Positions 59,460-64,000 of a stretch of DNA of 64,000 nt are shown here, piece by piece. The stretch lies in contig CM072812.1 in NCBI GenBank assembly GCA_037013495.1, forward strand, positions 79,219,840-79,283,839. Reading direction: 5' to 3'. How positions within the stretch are numbered: the first letter of the stretch is position 1; the number at the start of each line of letters is the position of its first letter. This DNA is from Hippophae tibetana. Taxonomy: Eukaryota; Streptophyta; Magnoliopsida; Rosales; Elaeagnaceae. Both the position numbers and the translations under genes were made by a program. The notes below the pieces were generated by a model. That model saw nothing but the letters and a program-made list of their open reading frames with translations, was not told the DNA's origin and made no database searches.

Positions 59460-60900
59460 TCGAGTCGAGCCAAAAGGCTCGAAACCCTAATCTTAGTAAT
59501 CTGAAATCCCATCTCTCACTGTTTCTCATACTCGACTCCATCTCTACGGTCGTCATGTTCCCTATCGTTACTCTCTCCTTCCCCTGTCGTTTTTTGCCAG
59601 TTCCAATCACTGTTCAGCCATTCCAGTCGTTGTTTTCCCGTTCCTAGTCTGACTCCAACCGTCGTTCATCTTTCCCCCTGTATACATGTGTTTGCTTCTG
59701 ATCTAGTGATGAGCTATTACTCTTCGAATTTTTGGGTTATATAATAGTTAGGATGTTTTGGCTTTTCTGTCTATTATGTAGATCGACTTAGTTTGACACA
59801 ATCCCTCTGTTACGACCAAAAATGGTAAGCTAGTGCTTAATATTTTTCTTAAACTTCCATTTGAATATGATTTGGTTTTACATTAGCAAAATTCTTTAGT
59901 ACATGAGAACTTAGTTTTTACTAGTACAAAGCTAATAAGAAATTTATTTTCCAATTAGGAACCTCAAGAGGCAATGGTTGCCAAGTTTGTGGTGGATATT
60001 CAAGATTACATAGCTTATGTTTCAGGTTACAATTCCCCATTTTGGATTACGATTTTTGAAGTAAGCTTCTCTTTTTTTCTTTTTAAAAAATAAGTTTACC
60101 CCGTTTACTTGATATTAACAAAGTTCTTGCTTTTGTCTTCTAGTTAGATTTACTTCTTAAGGATTGTTGATTATTTGAATGATTGGTTTTCTAGGATTAG
60201 TATGTTGACATGAAACCCATTATTGCCAAGATCGGTAAGGTCCATTAGATCTATAGCCATGGCTTCCATACATCTATTTATCATTGATGAAGGTTATCTT
60301 ATGATTTGAACTGAATCTTGTTGACACTTAACAACTCTTCCTTTTTATTATCACTATTTCTACAGGCACTGGTGTGGATATAGATCTGACTTTGTTTATA
60401 TGCGTATAGAAATTAGAAGAATGTTTGATTTCTTGTGCATATTCAGTTCTAGTTTTAATTATTCTAAAATTAATCATGGTCAGCTTTTGAAATTTGTATT
60501 TTATGAATTATGTAAAAACCCACATAGATTTTATTTTAATCTCTTATAGATTGTTCCTCTTTAATTTTCTTTCAGCTTGTTCTGGAGAACTTCAAAAAAA
60601 AATTATTTCTTTGTTCGGAAAATAATATGTATGAGATTTACTTAAGGAGTCTTACAATTTTAATTAATGATAACTCCTTCTCATTGTATTTTGCAAGATT
60701 TTCTTGTCATACAACCTCCTAAGAAATCTCTCCTTTTGTTAAGAATGATAATATTAGTTGTTCTTTTTTAAATATAAAAGATCTTATTTCAGATAATTTG
60801 AGCAAAGAGGCTGAAAATGCGAAGAGTTTGGAAGAGGAACAACACCACACATATAAAGTGGATCATCTAATAAGATTGTGGATGTAGGCAACCTGAATTA
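59460..60900 (+). pseudogene. small spliced gene remnant, unknown
   Basis: A CT-rich, leader-like stretch (59490-59700) precedes a possible exon ending gaccaaaaatg|gtaagc (59824). Then come 59959-60060 (34 codons, EPQEAMVAKFVVDIQDYIAY, followed by SGYNSPFWITIFE|gtaagc), 60195-60234 (ttctag|GAT TAG, then YVDMKPIIAKI|gtaagg) and 60366 onward (tacag|GC ACT, TGVDIDLTLFICV stop). Splice-site phases agree, but the TAG in the third piece breaks the frame, at a place where CAG would give Gln. A further possible piece is at 60794-60860 (NLSKEAENAKSLEEEQHH). I do not recognise the protein. Confidence 0.4.
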
Positions 60901-61184
60901 AAGACAAATCGATGAGCAAAAGTTGTTAAGATTGAACTCATACTATATAAGAATCAATCTAATCATATGTAAAATTAAGAGAAAGCCTATTAGAACTGAT
61001 TGGATACCTATTTTTCTCTGTTATACATCTTGCCGGTGTCACAATGTAAGAGTTGTCTTATAGTTTCCAAAGAACATACTTGTATATTTATATATTATGA
61101 CATTTAGGCTCATAGTAAATTAAAATTTGTATTGCAGTCCTTTCTATATACAAAGACATCCAGTGTTTTACCTACTTTTATTAG

Positions 61185-61367
61185 TGTTAGAAATACTTAA
61201 TGATTGTATTCTATTCTATCTTTAAAAGAATATACACGGTGCCTTTATATAGGAGTTACAAGTAAACTAGATATGCCTAAAGTAACTAGATATAGATATG
61301 CCTAAAGTAAATAGATATACATTAGCAAATATATATACATTAATCTATCACTAGATATACATTAACA
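61185..61367 (-). repeat. 3' LTR of short-LTR copia
   Basis: Begins next to the purine tract at 61367 and ends (minus strand) at 61185. It contains three near repeats of agatatgcctaaagtaa/agatatacatta. Confidence 0.85.
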
Positions 61368-61380
61368 ACCCCCTTCAAAC

Positions 61381-64000
61381 TCAAGATGGATGTGAGACCA
61401 GCTTAAGGTTGTCAACCAAATTACGAGTGTATCCTTTGGGAAGTGCCTTAGTGAAGATATCTACAAGCTGATCGTTGGAGGAAACGGGGAAAAGCTTGAG
61501 AGTACCATGGACAAGATGAGAGCGAATAAAGTGACAATGAATCTCGATGTGTTTAGTCCATTCATGGAAGACATCGATGTGATTAGTCCGTTCATGGAAG
61601 ACATCGATGTGAGCAATATGAATGGCATTCGGATTGTCACAATAAAGAGGAGTAGCAAAGGATGTGGACACACCCAAATCCTTAAGAAGCTATCATAGCC
61701 AAAGGAGCTCAACTATGGTATAAACAAGAGCACGATATTCTACTTCAGTACTGGAGCGGGCCATAAAGGTTTGTTTCTTACTTCACTAAGAAATCAAAGA
61801 AGAACCAAAGAGAAAGCAATAACCTGTAGTGGACCTACGATCAGTGGGATTTCCTACCCAATTAGCATCAGAGAATGTACGAAGTACTAGAGGAGATTGA
61901 GCTGAGTAGAAAAGGCCATGGAAGGTAGTGCCTTTCAAGTATCGTAGAATACGCAAAACAATAGCATAGTGAGTCAATCGTGAAGCAGACAGATACTAGC
62001 TCACGTGGTGAAAAACATAAGAAATGTCTAGACAAGTAACTGTAAGATAAACCAGGTTTTCAAACAATTGTCTGTAAAGAGAGGGATTAGACAATGGTTC
62101 CTCTCCCCTCCCTCCCGAGGGTGTCAGATGCGCATTAAGTTCAATTGGAGTGTCAACAGTCTTACTGTCACTGAGTCCAACGAGGTCAGATGTATACTTA
62201 GCTTGAGTAATATAAAGACCATCTCTAGAATGAGTGATCCTAAGACCCAATAAATAGCTTAGATGTCTAAGGTCTTTCGTATCAACCTGCTGACTAAAAA
62301 AATCCTTGAGTTCTTGAATGCCACTAAGGTCATCACCAGTTATGATTATATCATCCACATATAGGAGAAGAAAAATGGTGTCTTTATCATTGCGACAAAG
62401 AAATAAGGCAGAATCATTAGGAATGGTAGTGTAACCCAAGCGAAGGATGGTGGAGTTGAACTTGGCCAACCATGCTCGTGGAGCTTGTTTAAGGCCATAA
62501 AGTGCACGTCGAAGGCGACAAACCTTATTTGTTTCAACAGAAAGACTAGGAGGAGGTTTCATATAGACTTCTTCATGTAGATCCCCATTAAGGAATGCAT
62601 TTTTAACATCCATTTGAAAAAGGTCCTATTTACTAGCAGCGACAACAACTAAGAGGGTATGAACAGAGGGAATACAGGCAACTGGAGCAAAAGTCTCTTC
62701 ATAATCAATCACATACTCTTGTGTAAAATCTTTTGCTATAAGACGAGTCTTGTAGCGCTCGATGGACCCATCAAAGCGAGTCTTGATCTTATAGATCCAC
62801 TTACAATCAACCACAAACTGACCAAGAAGGAGAGTAACCAGATCCTAAGTATTGTTTATGGTTAATGCATCAATTTCTTCTTTCATTGCAATCTTCCAAA
62901 AAGGGTTAGTAGATGCCTCACGATAGGTGTGAGGTTCATGGAGTGTAGCAAGGGTAGTGTAACAATGATAGTCAAGTAAATGTGTAGGAATGGATCTTAC
63001 ACGAGTTAAGTGGCGAGGTGGAATGTCTTGTGGAGGATCTTCATGCGGAGTAGGAGCAGGGGACCTATGTTCACTGTGGGGTAGCTCGTTATCAATATGT
63101 TCTTCTACAACCAATCTAGGAGAATCATCAAAAATATCTGAAGATTGAATAGAGAAGTCCAAAGGTGGATTAGGACTATCTATAGAAGGAACATGAGACT
63201 CATTTGGAAAGATTTCTAAAACATTTGAATGAGTTAGAGAAGAACGAAAGTGAGAAAGTTCAACAAATAAGCGGTGTTCCCAAAAGACAACATTACGGGA
63301 AACATGAAGACGATGTGAGACAGGATCATAGCATCGATACCATTTTTGAGTTTCACCATAACCAAGAAAACAACAAAGTCTAGATTGAGGCTCAAGTTTT
63401 TTGTGTTCATAAGCCTGAAGAAGAACAAAACAGGTAGATCTGAATGAGCGAAGGTAATGATAGTTAAGAGATGATCCAAAATGGCGCTCATACGGAGTCT
63501 GATTATGAATGATAGCACTTGGAATGCGATTAATGGTATGAATAGCATGAAGAGCGACTTCACCCCAAAATGGGGCAAAAACTTTGGCAGAAAGAATAAG
63601 AGCACGAATAGTGTCAAGAATATGACGAATTTTCTTTCGGCTTGACCATTTTGTTGAGAGGTTCCTGGACAAGTTAGATGATGTATAATTCCATAGGAGT
63701 GTAACAAATCTTGAAAATAATTTTGAGTATATTCAAGAACAGTAATTATTAGATCGAATTTTTTTGATATGTTTGGAGAATTTTGTTTCAACCATTTTTG
63801 CAAAGTTACTATATATTAGTAAGATTTCAGAACGAGATTTCATTGGAAAGATCTAACTATAACGATAATAATCATCAATAAAAACAACAAAATATCGAGA
63901 TCCACCAATACTAATAACAGGAGAAGGTCCCCAAACATCAGAATGAATTAACTTAAAAATACTATTAGAGATAGATTTACTATTATTGAAAGGTAAAGCT
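61381..64000 (-). pseudogene. short-LTR copia pol, inactivated
   Basis: From the window edge down. Integrase end at 63803-62845 (TCPGTSQQNGQAERK, then PFWGEVALHAIHTINRIPS, LGYGETQKWYRCYDP). RT (VDCKWIYKIKTRFDGSIERY, then MDVKNAFLNGDLHEEVYMKP, YVDDIIITGDD near 62335-62365). RNase H (RILRYLKGTTFHGL, DANWVGNPTDRRSTTGYC), ending VDIFTKALPKG. One frameshift after QAERK. All other breaks are in one frame: stops in place of Trp or Gln near 62843, 62624 and 61996, and a TAG-TGA pair near 61785 where Trp-Arg is usual. A 30-bp tandem duplication (61549-61608) adds ten residues in the RNase H part. Confidence 0.85.
61549..61608 (-). repeat. 30-bp tandem duplication in RNase H
   Basis: Units 61549-61578 and 61579-61608 (gtgtttagtccattcatgga, then agacatcgat) differ at two or three bases. 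On the minus strand they encode HIDVFHERTN then HIDVFHEWTK, so the frame is kept. Confidence 0.9.

Larger units (their letters stand above)
61185..64000 (-). mobile_element. short-LTR copia element, 5' end beyond window
   Basis: 3' LTR 61185-61367 (183 bp), tgttagaaat to cattaaca. Minus-strand purine tract gagtttgaagggggttg lies directly inside. Pol runs up to the window edge. The short LTR and pol motifs fit Ale/Retrofit-type copia elements (tentative). Confidence 0.85.

Overview
The window is nuclear DNA of a flowering plant, almost certainly a eudicot. It is AT-rich, carries one intron-rich gene with plant GT-AG splice sites, and is otherwise filled with plant LTR retrotransposons (Ty1/copia, Ty3/gypsy) and a LINE. 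The species cannot be fixed from sequence alone. A cucurbit would fit, but this is only an impression.

Layout. (1) 1-1.5 kb: a collapsed Ty3/gypsy remnant, a 60-bp inverted repeat and a miniature LTR element (TRIM). (2) 1985-10196, minus strand: the only intact gene seen, a 15-exon MLO-family seven-transmembrane protein of 575 aa. All exons join in frame with GT-AG introns. The start of its last exon is duplicated inside the preceding intron, which creates a decoy exon with a premature stop. (3) 10984-17184, plus strand: a complete but decayed Ty1/copia element (copia-1, TSD gctat), about 0.8 kb upstream of the MLO start codon. (4) 17.2-34.2 kb: a LINE on the minus strand, split by a 14.4-kb Sirevirus-like copia element (19328-33759), which itself carries three solo LTRs (20487-22052, 26485-28270, 29542-31369). 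(5) 34.2-36.4 kb: AT-rich DNA without a recognisable feature. (6) 36442-58061: a minus-strand copia element (copia-A) broken by several later insertions: a gag-only Tnt1-like copia element (36588-38901), a probable LTR-like insert (about 40.5-41.65 kb), a plus-strand copia element (copia-3, 43902 to about 49028), and copia-2 (49471-57297), a relative of copia-1 that carries its own solo LTR (50679-52478). (7) 58.06-61.18 kb: AT-rich DNA and a small spliced gene remnant of unknown identity. (8) 61185-64000: a short-LTR copia element on the minus strand that runs off the window.

How the parts relate. Apart from MLO there is no functional set of genes. The region is a layered record of insertions. 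Reading frames on both sides of an insertion join once the insert is ignored, and target-site duplications mark most boundaries, so the relative order can be read. All retroelement reading frames contain stops or frameshifts, many of them Trp, Gln or Arg codons turned into stops by G:C to A:T changes. That pattern is expected after deamination of methylated cytosine. No new kind of biological system was found. The most useful points are the decoy exon in MLO, two stop codons shared by copia-1 and copia-2, the gag-only element and the TRIM.
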